Shown here: piece by piece, positions 46,572-58,102 of the stretch
How the letters are laid out: every line of letters starts with the position of its first letter
Position numbering within the stretch: the stretch's first letter is position 1
Source of the DNA: Tamarix chinensis
Taxonomy: Eukaryota; Streptophyta; Magnoliopsida; Caryophyllales; Tamaricaceae
Direction of reading: 5' to 3'
Assembly: GCA_030549775.1 (NCBI GenBank)
Contig: CM060172.1
Location: forward strand, 127,523,122 to 127,587,121
Length of the DNA: 64,000 nt
Position numbers and translations under genes: made by a program
Notes under the pieces: model-generated
Seen by the model: the letters and a program-made list of their open reading frames with translations, nothing else
Database searches by the model: none
What the model was told of the DNA's origin: nothing

Positions 46572-47375
46572 TATTTCATGTATATGCATGTGGTGTTTCA
46601 TATTTCATGCGTTGCTATTTTATGCATGATTTAGTTTAACGGATTGTTTAAAATTTTAGTATGGTATTAGTTATTCCAAAAATAATTTAAGTTATTATAT
46701 AAGTGTTATATAAATTCTATGGCCTACACGTTTATGTATTGAATGTTACATAGGTTTTATTATATATTTACATATGCTCAATTTATAAGTAAATTTTGTT
46801 GAAAACTGGTATGACAATTATATTTAGAAACTTATGGCGTTGAAAATTTATATATGTAAATTTTGAAAATTGGATTTTGGCCTAGACTAGTGGTGTAGGG
46901 TGAAGTCTTCCTTAGGTGCACTGAAAATGACTTGTGTTGTAATATGTGCTATGAGGTGGCATTACATCTTTCAAGATATTTGGTATGATAAATATCTACA
47001 AGTTGTGATGGTCCAGTGGAGGTAGATTTTATTAAGTGTGAAAAAGTGAGATTTATGAATGGTGAGTATATTTTCTCAAGGCTTTATGATTTGACTTTTT
47101 TTATTTTGTTTATTAAACTTTTTAGATGAATTATCAAGTTGTTCAAATTGTGTTATGCTTTTTCAAAAGTAAATTAAAAGATGATAGTTACATGGTTAAA
47201 GTGGTTACCTGTTGAGTTGTGGCTCATTTTCTCTATTTTTTTTATTTTTCATAGGTAGAGTTGATGCATGCATGGAAAAAAGGGTCAGCATAGACACATT
47301 TAGTTGGTTTTGAATCACTATCAAGGATTTATTTACTTCTTTTCTTAAATTCCATGTCATTCGGATATTTTTCAA
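45460..47375 (+). mobile_element. Polypurine tract and 3' LTR of the gypsy remnant, right end unclear
   Basis: AGGAGGGGTGAG (45460-45471) precedes TGTAATAC, the same LTR start as the long LTRs here. This links that LTR superfamily to Ty3/gypsy. The LTR contains an (ATT)n run at 46521-46571 and stretches of TATATG repeats (45650-45890). It merges into a truncated D-type LTR near 47375. Confidence 0.55.
46521..46571. repeat. (ATT)n microsatellite
   Basis: About 16 ATT units inside the gypsy LTR. Confidence 0.95.
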
Positions 47376-47377
47376 GC

Positions 47378-48762
47378 ATTTCTCTTATATTAATTATTCA
47401 ACCACAGATTATAGTATATCATATTTCAAATATTATCATTGTCAACATACCCAAAATTAATGGTCTAACGCTCACATCTCACACATACAATAATAGCCTT
47501 ATGCCAAACTTTACTATTTACAGGGCTTCCAAAACTCTAATTTTAATATTAGTCATAACTCTTCCCATAAGGCTCGTTTGATTATCCAACTTCAATAAGC
47601 ATCCTTAAAATATCAATAATAACGGCATTTACAAAGTTTTTGGTCTAACTCAAAGGTTTTGCACATGGAATAATAATATTACTATTCTAAAGTTACTATA
47701 CCTTAATTAAGCCATTATCTCATTTTTGAGAACCCAAACATTTAGTAAGCACTCCAAATACTTCTCCTGATATCCTTGTCATAGTTAATACACCTAACAC
47801 GTCAAAATATCAAGATCTCATATTAACCCATATTACCATTCCATAAGTGATATTTTTTGACAAGTACAATTTAGCGTATTAAGATTATATCAACACATCT
47901 TTCTCATTCTCACTTCATTTGTGTCATATAAATCCACATTATCACAACATCTCATTAATAGCATACATTCCATCATATAATAATAATATCATGATAATAC
48001 ACATAGCCATTCAAGCATTTAGCACAAAAACCCTAAAAAATTAATTAGTATCCTTACTAACAAAGTCATCGGGCTATAAGCATGTAAATCCTAAGCTTCC
48101 TCCTTCGAGATCACCGGAGTATCACCTATAAAAAAAATAAGATAGTACGCAGTTAGGCTTGAAAATAATAACCAAGGAAAAAATTAAGGTAAAGGAGGGT
48201 AAAAATAGAAAGAACTAGAGTTAAATGGAAACTTAAGTTGTGTGGAAGTGTGGTAGAATGTATGATGGAGCTATGGTGAAAATTTGGTGGTATTTGGATA
48301 AGGTTTGGGGTGAAAAAGAGGGTACACGGCCGAAATGGGAAGGTTGCACGAGCGTGCGGCAAGTGGTGCACACCTAGGCCGTGAGCTGGGATCGTGCATG
48401 GGCAGGCTGTGCATAGAGCACTGATTACACAGAACAATATCGAACAGGTGCGCACAGGCATGTGGCAGGTTGTGCTCAAGTCGTGTGAGGGTGCTTGGGT
48501 AAACCATGATGGTTTACACCGGCGTGCGATAAGGAAAATTAGTAGTGTAGAGTTGTGCATGAGGTCGTGTGTCTCATAAAAGAGCAAATGATGCAAGGAA
48601 AGAAGAGGAAAATATGATGATGGTTGACAACGATGGCTGGCAATGACGAAGAGGGGTGACAGGGTTGCCTTAGTCATTGATCCACCAAGCATTGGGCGTT
48701 GTGTGGTGGTGTGGTGGTGCACAATGGTGATGACATGGTTCGACAATAAAAATAGAGAAGAA

Positions 48763-48827
<65 letters not shown>

Positions 48828-49466
48828 AAAAAGAGGGAGCTCCGGTAGTTGGTGCTCGACACAAAATGAGTAGAAATAAGGCAAAATGAAAAGGAAGGAA
48901 AGTGATGAGTGGTGTGTGTGTTTGTGGAGTGCGATGGGTGAGGATGCAGAGGGTGATGGCAGGGGAATTTTTCAATGAAGGTGGCTGGAGGTGATGGTAG
49001 AGTGTTGGGTGAAAAATGGTAAGGGTATGCAACATGATAGTGATGGTTGTGTGTGTTTGTGTTGTGTGAGGAAGAAAAATGGAAGGGAGATATGTGTGCA
49101 GTTAGGGCAACACGAGGGATGGAGATGGTGATAATGGTTTCTGCAAGTGGGTAATAAATACCAAGGTTAAGCATTACAACAGAAGGAGGTAGGAGAAAGG
49201 AGAATGAAAAAGGAAAAGGGAAAAAAGACTGTTCTTAGTTTTAGATAATTTTTTGATTAGCCAAAATAGGTAGAATTAGTCATAAAATTTACCAGAATTA
49301 AAATTAGTTTATGAAATATAATTTATCTGGGTCAAATATTCATATTAAGTTAATATTTTAGTATTAAGAACTTTGGTTAAGGCTAAAATAATTTTTTTTC
49401 ATATTAGAATTGAATTAGGATATTAATGATACAAGATTAGGTTTAGAAAAATTTCAAGGTATTACA
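47378..49466 (-). mobile_element. Truncated D-type LTR (H)
   Basis: From CTCTTATATTAATTATTCAA at 47384 onward it matches LTR D 20625-22684 block by block and ends AAGGTATTACA. The left (hairpin) end is missing. At the position of the D (GTAT)n run it has (GAAA)n. The 243-residue frame (48153-48884) is a by-product containing Phe/Leu/Ser runs from this microsatellite. Confidence 0.75.
48764..48832. repeat. (GAAA)n microsatellite
   Basis: GAAGAAGAAG leads into about 15 GAAA units. Confidence 0.95.
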
Positions 49467-49653
49467 TGGTGTGTTCAAGGATAGTCGTATAAATTAACCT
49501 TGGTTTGTGAAGATCCTATGGTTTGAAAAACTATCTAGAAAACAGTTTTGCAAAAACAAAAAAGAGTCAAGATAGTAGAAACTATCCTCACAGTTTGTAA
49601 TAGTTTGAAAATGAGGTTTTATAAAATAGTTAGAAGATTTTTGAAAACCTTTT

Positions 49654-50409
49654 TGTAACACCAAATTGAGAGGAGTGTTATAAGGATTGATATCGCTATT
49701 TATATCAATATGGTATACCATTCTCTTAGTGATTCCGTTTTAAGAACTTCACAATTAAGCGTGCTGAATGTGGAGCAATTTTAGGATGGGTAATCCTCTT
49801 GGAAAGCTTCAAAAATTTTCTAAAAATTTCTCAAGAAGTGCGTAAGTGAGCACAAAGCCCTCTGAAAGGACTCGTTTTGATTTGTATGGCTAGTTGATCA
49901 ATCCGAAAGCACACCAAGGTAGCCCCCATATGGTCATATAGATTCAGGGTGTTACAAATGGTATCAAAGCAAAACCGCGACCGCTATTTAAACTTGGATG
50001 AGCCAGTTAGTTACCTAATTGGATGATTCTTGGGATAAAGCTATATTGAGATAGATAGTGGTTAAGGCACAATGAGGACATTGTGTTATTTGAGTGGGGG
50101 TGAATGTAATACCCCAAATTGAGCAGAGTGTTATAAGGATTGATCTGGCTACTTATATGAATATGGTACACCATTCTTTTGGTGATTTCATCCGAAGAAC
50201 TCCCTAGTTAAGCATGCGGGCTGTTGAGCAATTTTAGGATGGGTGACCTTCTTGAGAAGTTTTGAAAATTTTTTGAAAATTTATTAGGAAGTGTGTGAGT
50301 AAGGAAAAAACATACTGAAATGACTCGTGTTGATTTGTGGGGCCAACCAATCAATCCAAATGCGCTCCAAGGTAGATCTCGCATGGTCGTATCGACTCAG
50401 GGTGTTACA
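49654..50409 (+). mobile_element. Complete Cassandra-type TRIM retrotransposon, copy 2
   Basis: LTRs at 49654-49956 (303 bp, TGTAACACC…GTTACA) and 50105-50409 (305 bp, TGTAATACC…GTTACA). The primer-binding site TGGTATCAAAGC is at 49959-49970 and the purine tract TGAGTGGGGGTGAA ends at 50104. The perfect 5-bp duplication is CTTTT (49649-49653 and 50410-50414). 5S-like domains lie at about 49712-49805 and 50165-50258. LTR ends are better preserved than in copy 1. It sits in the C-terminal part of the pararetroviral relic, so it is younger than that relic. Confidence 0.93.
50165..50258 (+). pseudogene. 5S rRNA-like domain in the 3' LTR of Cassandra copy 2
   Basis: GAACTCCCTAGTTAAGCATG and GGATGGGTGACC stand in 5S order at A- and C-box positions. 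The 5' LTR partner (49712-49805) has AATTAAGCGTGCT and AGGATGGGTAATCC, so its C-box is damaged. Confidence 0.8.
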
Positions 50410-50789
50410 CTTTTTATTTTTGAGCAACCTATTTTAAAGAAGGACTTGGTAACATAGCCAAGTTTGAAGAAGGAGATTTTGAAATCAATTTTTGAGAGGA
50501 AGAGCCCTCCTCGATTTGTAAAGTAGGGGAAGGAATTATAACTTCTTGAGGAGATGGGATATATTTTATCATTTGCTGAAGCATGGTGAAAGCTTCAGAA
50601 GATTTTGTCAATGTGTTAACCCAGTTTTGTACCCCTTCTTATTTGCTAGAAGGAGGTAGTAAGGATGAAGAGGCTTCAAGATATTCTTTGACAGTAGCCT
50701 CATACCATGATTTTATGGGGTTTTGTGATTGAGATTTGGAGATGGGTTGTTTATCTTTCTTCTTGGGATCCATTTTTTGGTTTTTCCTG

Positions 50790-51340
50790 GAAAAAATCCC
50801 TTGTTAGGAAATCAGGGATAGAGTTTGATTCTCCTTTAATGAACTCTATATTATAATCAAAAACTGAAATGATAGCTTGACATATGGCAAATATTTGCTT
50901 GGATGCTATATTCTAGACATTTTTTTGAAGAACCTCTTTCGCAGATTTACAATCTATCCTTGGAAGGAATTTTTAGTTAAGGAGTTCAGATTGAAATTTC
51001 TGTATGCAAAGAGTAATGGAAAGGATTTTATTTTTGATTGTAGAGTAATTCTTTTGAGTATCATTCCAGTGAATAGAGGTGATTTGAATTATCTACTCTC
51101 ACCGGTTTTGGATTTGCTTAAGAATTCCACCATAACTAATATCAAAGGCATTAGTTTCAACCATTTTAGAAAGGGATGGGTTGGCAAGATAGAGATACGG
51201 GATATGTTGGACCTAGGTTTTGATTTTTTTGATAGCATTAGTATGTTCTTGGGTCCATGGGATAGGATTTTTCTTGAGACATGAATGGAGTGATTTTGCT
51301 ATTTGGTTGATGTTTGGGAAGAAATCTAAGAGATAGTTTA
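50790..51340 (-). pseudogene. RNase H part of the pararetroviral relic
   Basis: The - strand carries the connection segment with NPIPWT near 51265. At the end, IEFIKGESNS is followed closely by PDFLTR (DFLTR at 50799-50813), a closing signature of caulimovirid RNase H. The middle is frame-broken, and a 135-residue frame on the + strand (50877-51284) is a shadow. Confidence 0.65.
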
Positions 51341-51399
51341 GAATTCCTAAGAATATATGCAATTTTTTTATTATCTAAAATCTAATATGGAAACTTAGA

Positions 51400-52170
51400 C
51401 GCAAACTCGAGAGATCTTTCTATAGGATTGATAGTTTCTTGGGATAGGTAATAACCTAGAAACCTAATGCATGTTTGAAATAGAGATATTTTTGACTTTA
51501 ATAAAACTAAACCATTTTTCTAAATAGAAATAAAAGTTCTAAAATGCTTTAAGTGTTGATCAATAGAATGGGAGAAGATCGGGACATCATCGATATAAAC
51601 AGTATACAAATTTGAGAAAGGATTGAAGATATCAATCATAATCCTTTGAAATTTGGAATGAGCATTTTTTTTTTCAAATGGCATAACATTCTACTAGAAC
51701 TGACCAAAAGGGGCAGTGAAAGAAGTTTTGTATTGATCTTTGGGTGAGATTTGTATTTACCAAAAGCTAAATTTTAAATCAAATTTTGAGACGATGAGAG
51801 CATAATGGAGTTTTTGGAGAAGGTTCTTTTTGTTAGGAATATGATACCTAATCCATTTTAGGGTTGTATTTAGAGGATTTTAATTGATGACAAGGTGAGG
51901 AGTTCCTCGTTCTATCTCAAATTTTTTGTTAACATAAAAAGCAGCATAAAGGAGATTTAGATATTAGATGTTTGTTTACTGGATTGGCGATCTCAACATC
52001 ATAATGCTTTCCTGATTCAGAGTTCATTTGGATAAGTCTGGCTTTTGTGGGAATGTTTTTTCTCAAGGAAGGAATCTTCATAAGGAAGATCGACGATATG
52101 ATGTTTTCTTGACCAGAAAGTGTTTGGAAGGTCAGAACAAACTTCTTGTTCAATTTGTTTTTAAAGATTG
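51400..52170 (-). pseudogene. Reverse transcriptase part of the pararetroviral relic
   Basis: The N-terminal block IPTKARLIQMNSE is near 52030. The NVMPF block is at 51676-51690 and the catalytic YIDD at 51587-51598, followed by VPIFSHS. The catalytic aspartates remain, but stops and frameshifts separate the blocks. Confidence 0.8.
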
Positions 52171-52399
52171 ACAACTTTTATTTTAATGAGTTTAGACTCC
52201 AAGTGATTTTGAATCCTCGCAAGGGAGATACTTTGTTTAAGGAAACAAATGTGAGTTTATTTTATGTGAACAAGAAGATTATTTTGGTTATGATAAATCA
52301 AATTTACCTTAAGGAGGTTAATGTTCTAATCTTGGGAATTTTGAGGAAAGAAAGTAAATTTTTTGTTCCTTTAGTTTTGAAAGAAACTCCCGTGTGGTT

Positions 52400-52720
52400 A
52401 ATCCGAGATGAGGAGTGATTAGATTTATCAAAGGTGCCCCTATAATTATGCCATGGTTAATGTCTGGGGTTATAAGATAAGTGGATTTAATTGGAAGGTT
52501 ATTGCAAAGAACACAAGCTTCACACTTATTTTTAATTTTAAGTTTGGAGCTATTGGTTGCAGAAAGTCTTTCAAAAGTTGGAGAAAGGAATCGATTTAGA
52601 ATGATTCCATCTTTTATGTAGTTTAGGTCAGCGCTTGTGTCAAAGAGGGCAACAACTTTAATCTAAAACTCATCATATATTTTGAGGGTGATATTAGTGA
52701 TGTATTTTTGAGAAATAATT
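52400..52720 (-). pseudogene. Aspartic protease part of the pararetroviral relic
   Basis: The active-site region reads ALFDTSAD (DTSAD at 52627-52641). The usual third residue of the D-T/S-G triad, Gly, is replaced by Ser, which should disable it. A downstream ILIGAP-type flap/ligand block is hinted at near 52430. Confidence 0.6.
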
Positions 52721-52864
52721 TCTTTTGAGACATTAAGGGGATCTTCAGGAGAAGGAAAATATTGAAAGGATTGATCCTTATAATCATCTTTTTTTTCTCA
52801 TAATAGGAGAGGATTATTTTTATAGTTTTTTAAGAAGAATATGAATTATATTGCTATCATTTTC

Positions 52865-53638
52865 CTATTTTTGCTGGAGTTGTTTTAACTCTCTTTTGAC
52901 TTCTTTAATTTCATGTTGTAATTTAGAAGTTGTGGGAATGGAGTATTTTGATTTCTCTTGTCGTTTGAAAATAGAGGTTAGATCATAAGTGTTTGTTGGT
53001 TTAATTGGAAGTTTTGATGAAGGAGGTTTTGTCTCATCAGTCTCAAGAGACTCACGAAGTCTCTCTAAATATTCCTTTTGTTTTGAAGGGTTAAAAATAT
53101 GTTGGACCACTTCAAGCATAAGTTTATGCTCTTTGGTGAGGACATTTATTTGTTTTGTGAGATCTTCATTTTTGCATTTAGAGGAAGAAAAAGGAGATGA
53201 TGTAAGCTCATCAATTTGAAGACCCAAATCAAAGAGGTGTTCATCCTAAGATTTATTCTCAGAAGTTTCAACGAGAAGGTTTTAAAATTGTCCCAACGTC
53301 TCTTCATTAAGATTGAGCTCACATATTTGTTTGTTCAGACGGCAATATCTAGAGATTTGACCTTTTCTTCCACATTTGTTACAAGTGACATCCTTGTTAG
53401 GTGATATGTGGAAGGTGGTTTGAGGTTGTTTTTCCCGAGATTGGGATTTCTTATAATTGGGTAGTTGACATGGAAGTTGTGGAACAGGCAATTGTTTCTT
53501 TGATTTTTTTGTTGTAATGTTTTGAGTGATAAGTTGGTTTGTAAGAACCATTGCAACCTTAAACTTTGTTGAAAGTGTTAAGAATATCAAATTGTCAACA
53601 GAAAGAACTAAGTTTTTGTATGGCTTTTTTTTTTGCAT
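52865..53638 (-). pseudogene. Coat-type region with degenerate zinc knuckle and coiled coil
   Basis: A CCHC knuckle is at 53342-53383 (CNKCGRKGQISRYC): the His position is Gln, so the metal site is incomplete. It is followed by KQICELNLNEE, a phrase typical after the knuckle in these polyproteins. The next frame (52865-53227) is rich in Lys/Glu/Leu and ends in a likely coiled coil (EIKEVKRELKQLQQK). Confidence 0.65.
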
Positions 53639-53704
53639 TTTTCATTTTACGTGTCCTTCAAGTTTAAAATCTTAATAGATTCTAAGACCTTCATTTTGGG
53701 TGAG

Positions 53705-53981
53705 GTTGATAAAATACCAACCTAGTTATAATAAAATATCAAGTTATATATGGTGAAATATTAATTATATTTTGTAGTAAAATACTATTTCGAAGCTAGT
53801 AAAAGATGAGTACAATTATGATAAAATATTATTTTAAATAATAAAAAAATAATACACTCCATTGCACTAATATTATACCAATAAGGCATTGATCTTTCAT
53901 CATATCAGCACAACAATAATAAATAAAAAAAATCAAAATATAGGAGAGAATATTTTTTAGCATTGATCAACATATTTTTCA

Positions 53982-54046
<65 letters not shown>

Positions 54047-55090
54047 TCAATAAAAAATATATCTATAGCTAACACAGAGCATAACTTCCTGCAACCAAAA
54101 TATTAAAAATTAGGGTACACAAATCTTGTAGCACTAAATAATATATATTTCACCGACACAATAAATAACTTCTAGCGATATAAAAATATATTTTATCGTA
54201 AAACATCATATCTTTTATAAATATATAACAAATATATCATCGACACACTTGATATCATTCAAATGTATCAATCATTCTTTCACAAAAAAATATATATTAA
54301 TCTTTTAACATTATTCGTCATATTTTTTCTCAGGTGATCACCTACAAATATTATGAAATACTCAATAAATCAAGGAAGATGACCTAGCTACAATTGCAAT
54401 ACACAATCATATTTGTACTTGGTGAACATTCATCCGCAATCCACCAACTTCGCGTTTCATTTCGCAACTCACATGTTGTAACATTTAATAACCAATTCAT
54501 AATTTCACAATACGATTAATAAACTGAGACAATATGTATCACTAAATATTTATAAATAAAAAGGATCGAGGGCATCTAGTGTCTATCTATTACTGTAAAA
54601 TCTACACATCTTCCTTGGCTAGGCTATGCTCGTACTATGCTCAGAGGGCGTGCACCAAGATTGAGTGTCTCCTAAGGTTGAAAACGGTGATGATACGATT
54701 CGCGTCACTGCCCTGTATAATGGTTTGAAATTCTCAACAACGTCGGTCATTAGGGGTCTAGCCTTGGAAATTTGACTCAAGTTGCGGGTTTTCTCAGCTT
54801 TTCGTACTGTACTTAGTTACTTACAACTTCTCCAATTAATCTCATGCCTATGATTTTTAACAATTTTATACGGTCGTTAATATTTGATCAAGTTCAGTCT
54901 ACCAAGTCTTGCTTGGTTGGATATTGTCTATAGACTATCTCTATTAATTACTCTAAATATAATTGAATTTTTTTTTTTAAGTTTTATTTCGTTCCAGTGT
55001 ATTTTCTTTTAAGATGATAAACAAAAAAACCTCCGACCCCAAAAAAACTGAAGGGCAAGTGAGGGACAACGATCCGGGGGCAAACGTAAA
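53705..55090. repeat. Direct repeat copy A, lying inside the pararetroviral relic
   Basis: It matches 56540-58926 in the same orientation, from ATAAAATACCAACCT to GGGACAACGATCCGG. It starts TGATAAAATACC and ends GGGGGCA, so TG…CA ends are possible. It has an (AT)n expansion (53985-54044) and an extra segment of about 80 bp (54940-55020). The element type is unknown. Confidence 0.75.
53985..54044. repeat. (AT)n microsatellite
   Basis: About 30 AT units in repeat copy A, absent from copy B, where there is an A-run instead. Confidence 0.95.
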
Positions 55091-55099
55091 ATTTGTTGA

Positions 55100-56450
55100 G
55101 GGTGATTGTGATAATCCTCAAGTGTTTATTTGGGAGTTTGTGTTCAGGTCATAAGTATTGGGAACCTGGACCTAGTTAGAAGAAGAAGCTGGTGAGATTA
55201 GGCCGAGTTAGGCCTTGCTCGCCAAGAGGAACTCGGTTCTTCCATCTTGGATATTTTTTCTGATCGAGCTTGGAAACTTAAAATGATTTAAAGATGGGTA
55301 AATTCTTGTTCTCTATATTTCGAGGAACAAAATTAGCGTGAAAGGCTGGGAGAATAGTTTTTTTTTTTGGATTTATTATTATTGAGTTTTGTTAATTGCT
55401 AACCAATTTTATCTAAATGAATGCTAGTGAAGTTATTTTGGAGGAGGATGTTTTTAACATTTTCATGTTCTTCTTCTTTGAGCATTGTAAGAAGCTTTAA
55501 TTCAAGAAGATTATCACTAGATGTCAATTTAATGTTTTGAAAAGGAGGGTGATTAGACTCAACTGTACCTCTATTAGTTTGTCATGTTTTTATTTTGTTT
55601 TGAGTAGTTACAGGATTTATTTTTTGAAAAGGAAAAATCAATGTTATTTTATTGAGCATAAAATTCAAACCAATCAAATAAAAGTATTTGGACCTTTTTC
55701 ATTTTGGATGAAGGCATAAAATTTTATTTGAATCTCTTTGCGTTGGTTAAGGAAATTTTTAAAAAACCATGTTCTTTTCTCGGCATTATGCGAGGCATAA
55801 AAATCATCTTGAAAGAACTTTTTGTTAATTTGAAAATATTTTTGAATAATATTTATGAGATTTTTTTTGTGATTTTCAAAAGGTAGGAAATTCAGGAGGA
55901 GAATTTACTTCTTGATGAGGTTTAGGAATTTGTAGAAAAATGTCGGGAGGTTCCATATTTTTGGCGACCTTGTCCTTTTTGGATTGGTTCTGTTTTATAT
56001 AGACATAATGAAGAATTCTAGAAGTATAGTTTGTAGTTTGAAAACATGTATTTAGGAGGTTGGAGAAGGAGTGCCTATGCTGGTTGTAAGGAAGGTTAAT
56101 GACAGGAGGGATGTTTGTCGTTCTTCCTAAGTCAAGAGTGGATGAGGTTGAAGTAGTATCAGATAATCTTTTTCTTTGAGATCTTTGGAAGCTAAATCTT
56201 ACTGTTCCACCCTAAAACTGGATAATTTGACTCAATTTGGTATTTGGCTCATAAGAGAGCTGTGGCTGATCATCTTGAGATGGTGCAGCATTCTTTAGGA
56301 GCTAATCATTTGGAAGGGTAATATCCCTCCATCTGATTGTGCGATAAGCAATCATATTTGCTCTAGTTGGGTCTATTTGGAGAAGAAGGGTTTCATCCTT
56401 AATACTTTGAGTTTTGGCGTTGTTTTTTTTATAAAGGATAGGTATCTTTA
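55100..56450 (-). pseudogene. N-terminal polyprotein region of the pararetroviral relic (movement-protein tail?)
   Basis: On the - strand a fairly long readable stretch (about 56410-55870) has RANMIAYRTIRWRDITLP, and later a Ser/Thr-rich and Pro-rich tail (PDIFLQIPKPHQEVNSPPEF). This looks like the linker after the movement protein in petuvirus/florendovirus polyproteins, but I could not place a catalytic motif. 55870-55100 is frame-broken. Its connection to the coat-type region is cut by repeat copy A. Confidence 0.45.
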
Positions 56451-56886
56451 TGTAAAAGTTTAGTAAAACAAAATATAAAAAAAAAAGTTAGTGTGAAGAA
56501 AATATTGAAACATATTTAAAATAGTGGCAAACGATTAATTCAACACTAATAAAATACCAACCTAATTATAGTAAAATATCAAGTTATCTATGGTGAAATA
56601 TTAATTATATTTTGTAGTAAAATACTATTTCACCACCATGTTATTTTAATTCACTCCACTAAACTAATAATATACCAATAAGGCATTGATCTTTCATCGT
56701 AGCAACACAACAATAAAAAAATTAAAATAGGATAGAATATTTTTTTAGCATTGATTGACATATTTTTCACCAAAAAAAAAAACATGTAAATCCTCAATAA
56801 AAAAAATATATCTAACACTAACACAGAGCATAACTTCCGGCAGCCAAGATATTAAAAATTAGGGGACAAAAATCTTTCAGCACTAA

Positions 56887-57931
56887 GGATGTGCTTGGGA
56901 TGGGTGTAAAGGAGGTGTAAAAAAAAACCGGGTAACTATTACTAGCGTATACGTTGTTTGGGATGGGGGTATATTATTATTGGGGGAAAAAATTTCTACC
57001 GCGTGAGGGAGAAAGATTTCCTGACTCTCCTTCTGGGTAATTAAGTTTGGGGAAAAATAAAGAGAAAAAATTTTGAAAGAAAAAATAGATGTGGTTGATA
57101 TGTTCTTATTGATTTTTAAATTATAATTATTTCAATACTTATTTATTTCAATTGCGGATTATTACTGTAATACTTGAGTGGGTGTTTTAAATCTTAATTA
57201 GTTCTATTTTTTTAATTTAGATTAAATGATATATTAAGTAGTATTAATACACAAATGAACATAATACAAAAAGCTACACTGTACAAATTATACTATATTG
57301 TATAAATATAAAAAATAATATTACTATTATAATAAATTTCGGTAACTTTCGACAACCAATGTGTTGATATTTCATTATCCGTAACAAACACTAAATTATT
57401 TATTTCTTGTATGAAAATTTAAAAATATTTTTCTCAAAAAATTATTATAAAAAAATTATACTCATAATTTTGGATATACTTTGATCTTACTTGGTTGATA
57501 TTTTATGTTGGTTGGATTGGTTTATTTTTTTAAATTTTATTATTAGTTATGTTGACTCAGAAAATGATATAAAACTTATGGGCTAAGTTAACTTAGACTT
57601 TTATTTGTACGCTATATTTTTCATTATCCATTTTTCATAGAATAATTTGAGAAATGATTATATTTTGAATATTGAATTGTATACTTTCTTATTATAGTAA
57701 TAGTTAAATTAAAAATATTAAAAATATGATGTATGTAATAAATAATAAGAAATTATTCATATTTAATTACAAATTTCATTGATTCTTTTATGTAATTAAA
57801 ATAAATTAAGTTTGTGTGTGTCTGTGTGTTATCATACATAATTACAAATAAAAAATAAAAATAAAAAGGTGGTTAAAATAATTAATGCAAATTATATTAA
57901 AACATTACTTTATTAAGTTGTTCATCCTATA

Positions 57932-57967
<36 letters not shown>

Positions 57968-58102
57968 GATTCCTTTGTATTTTTTATCCTTGCATACCAA
58001 ACAAAAAGGATGAGAAAAAGTTCTCCCTTTGTCTATTCTCCCCTAATTATTTCTCTCTTATTTATTTCCTCTTTATCCATCTCCCTGGTACAAAGCACAT
58101 CC
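56887..58102. mobile_element. PIF/Harbinger-like non-autonomous element, 1.2 kb
   Basis: Terminal inverted repeats start GGATGTGCTT on both strands (56887-56896, complement at 58093-58102). The 3-bp duplication is TAA (56884-56886 and 58103-58105), as expected for PIF/Harbinger. The uninterrupted site is preserved in repeat copy A (TAA at 54135-54137). The interior is AT-rich with (AT)n at 57933-57964 and has no transposase. Confidence 0.85.
57933..57964. repeat. (AT)n microsatellite
   Basis: About 15 AT units inside the Harbinger-like element. Confidence 0.9.

Larger units (their letters stand above)
49480..56450 (-). mobile_element. Endogenous pararetrovirus relic (Caulimoviridae-like), broken
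   Basis: On the - strand, from high to low coordinates, come an N-terminal polyprotein region (56450-55100), a coat-type region with a zinc knuckle (53640-52860), protease (52720-52400), reverse transcriptase (52170-51400), RNase H (51340-50790) and a tail (50780-49480). The order and the wording of the RT and RNase H blocks resemble florendovirus/petuvirus-type polyproteins more than Ty3/gypsy. No LTRs, integrase or intact frame are present. Two later insertions split it: direct repeat copy A (about 53705-55090) and Cassandra copy 2 (49654-50409). Several key residues are lost, as noted in the sub-entries. It is an old, inactive copy. Confidence 0.7.

Noticed and set aside
48153..48884. 243-residue frame on the - strand
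   Set aside because: It runs through the (GAAA)n microsatellite (Phe/Leu/Ser runs) and the LTR H body. The homologous region of LTR D has no corresponding frame.
43575..50258. Genuine 5S rRNA genes
   Set aside because: The 5S-like segments lie inside LTRs at fixed positions and are degenerate, so they are Cassandra parts and not rDNA units.
50877..51284. 135-residue + strand frame
   Set aside because: Antisense shadow of the RNase H part of the viral relic; the - strand carries the recognisable motifs.
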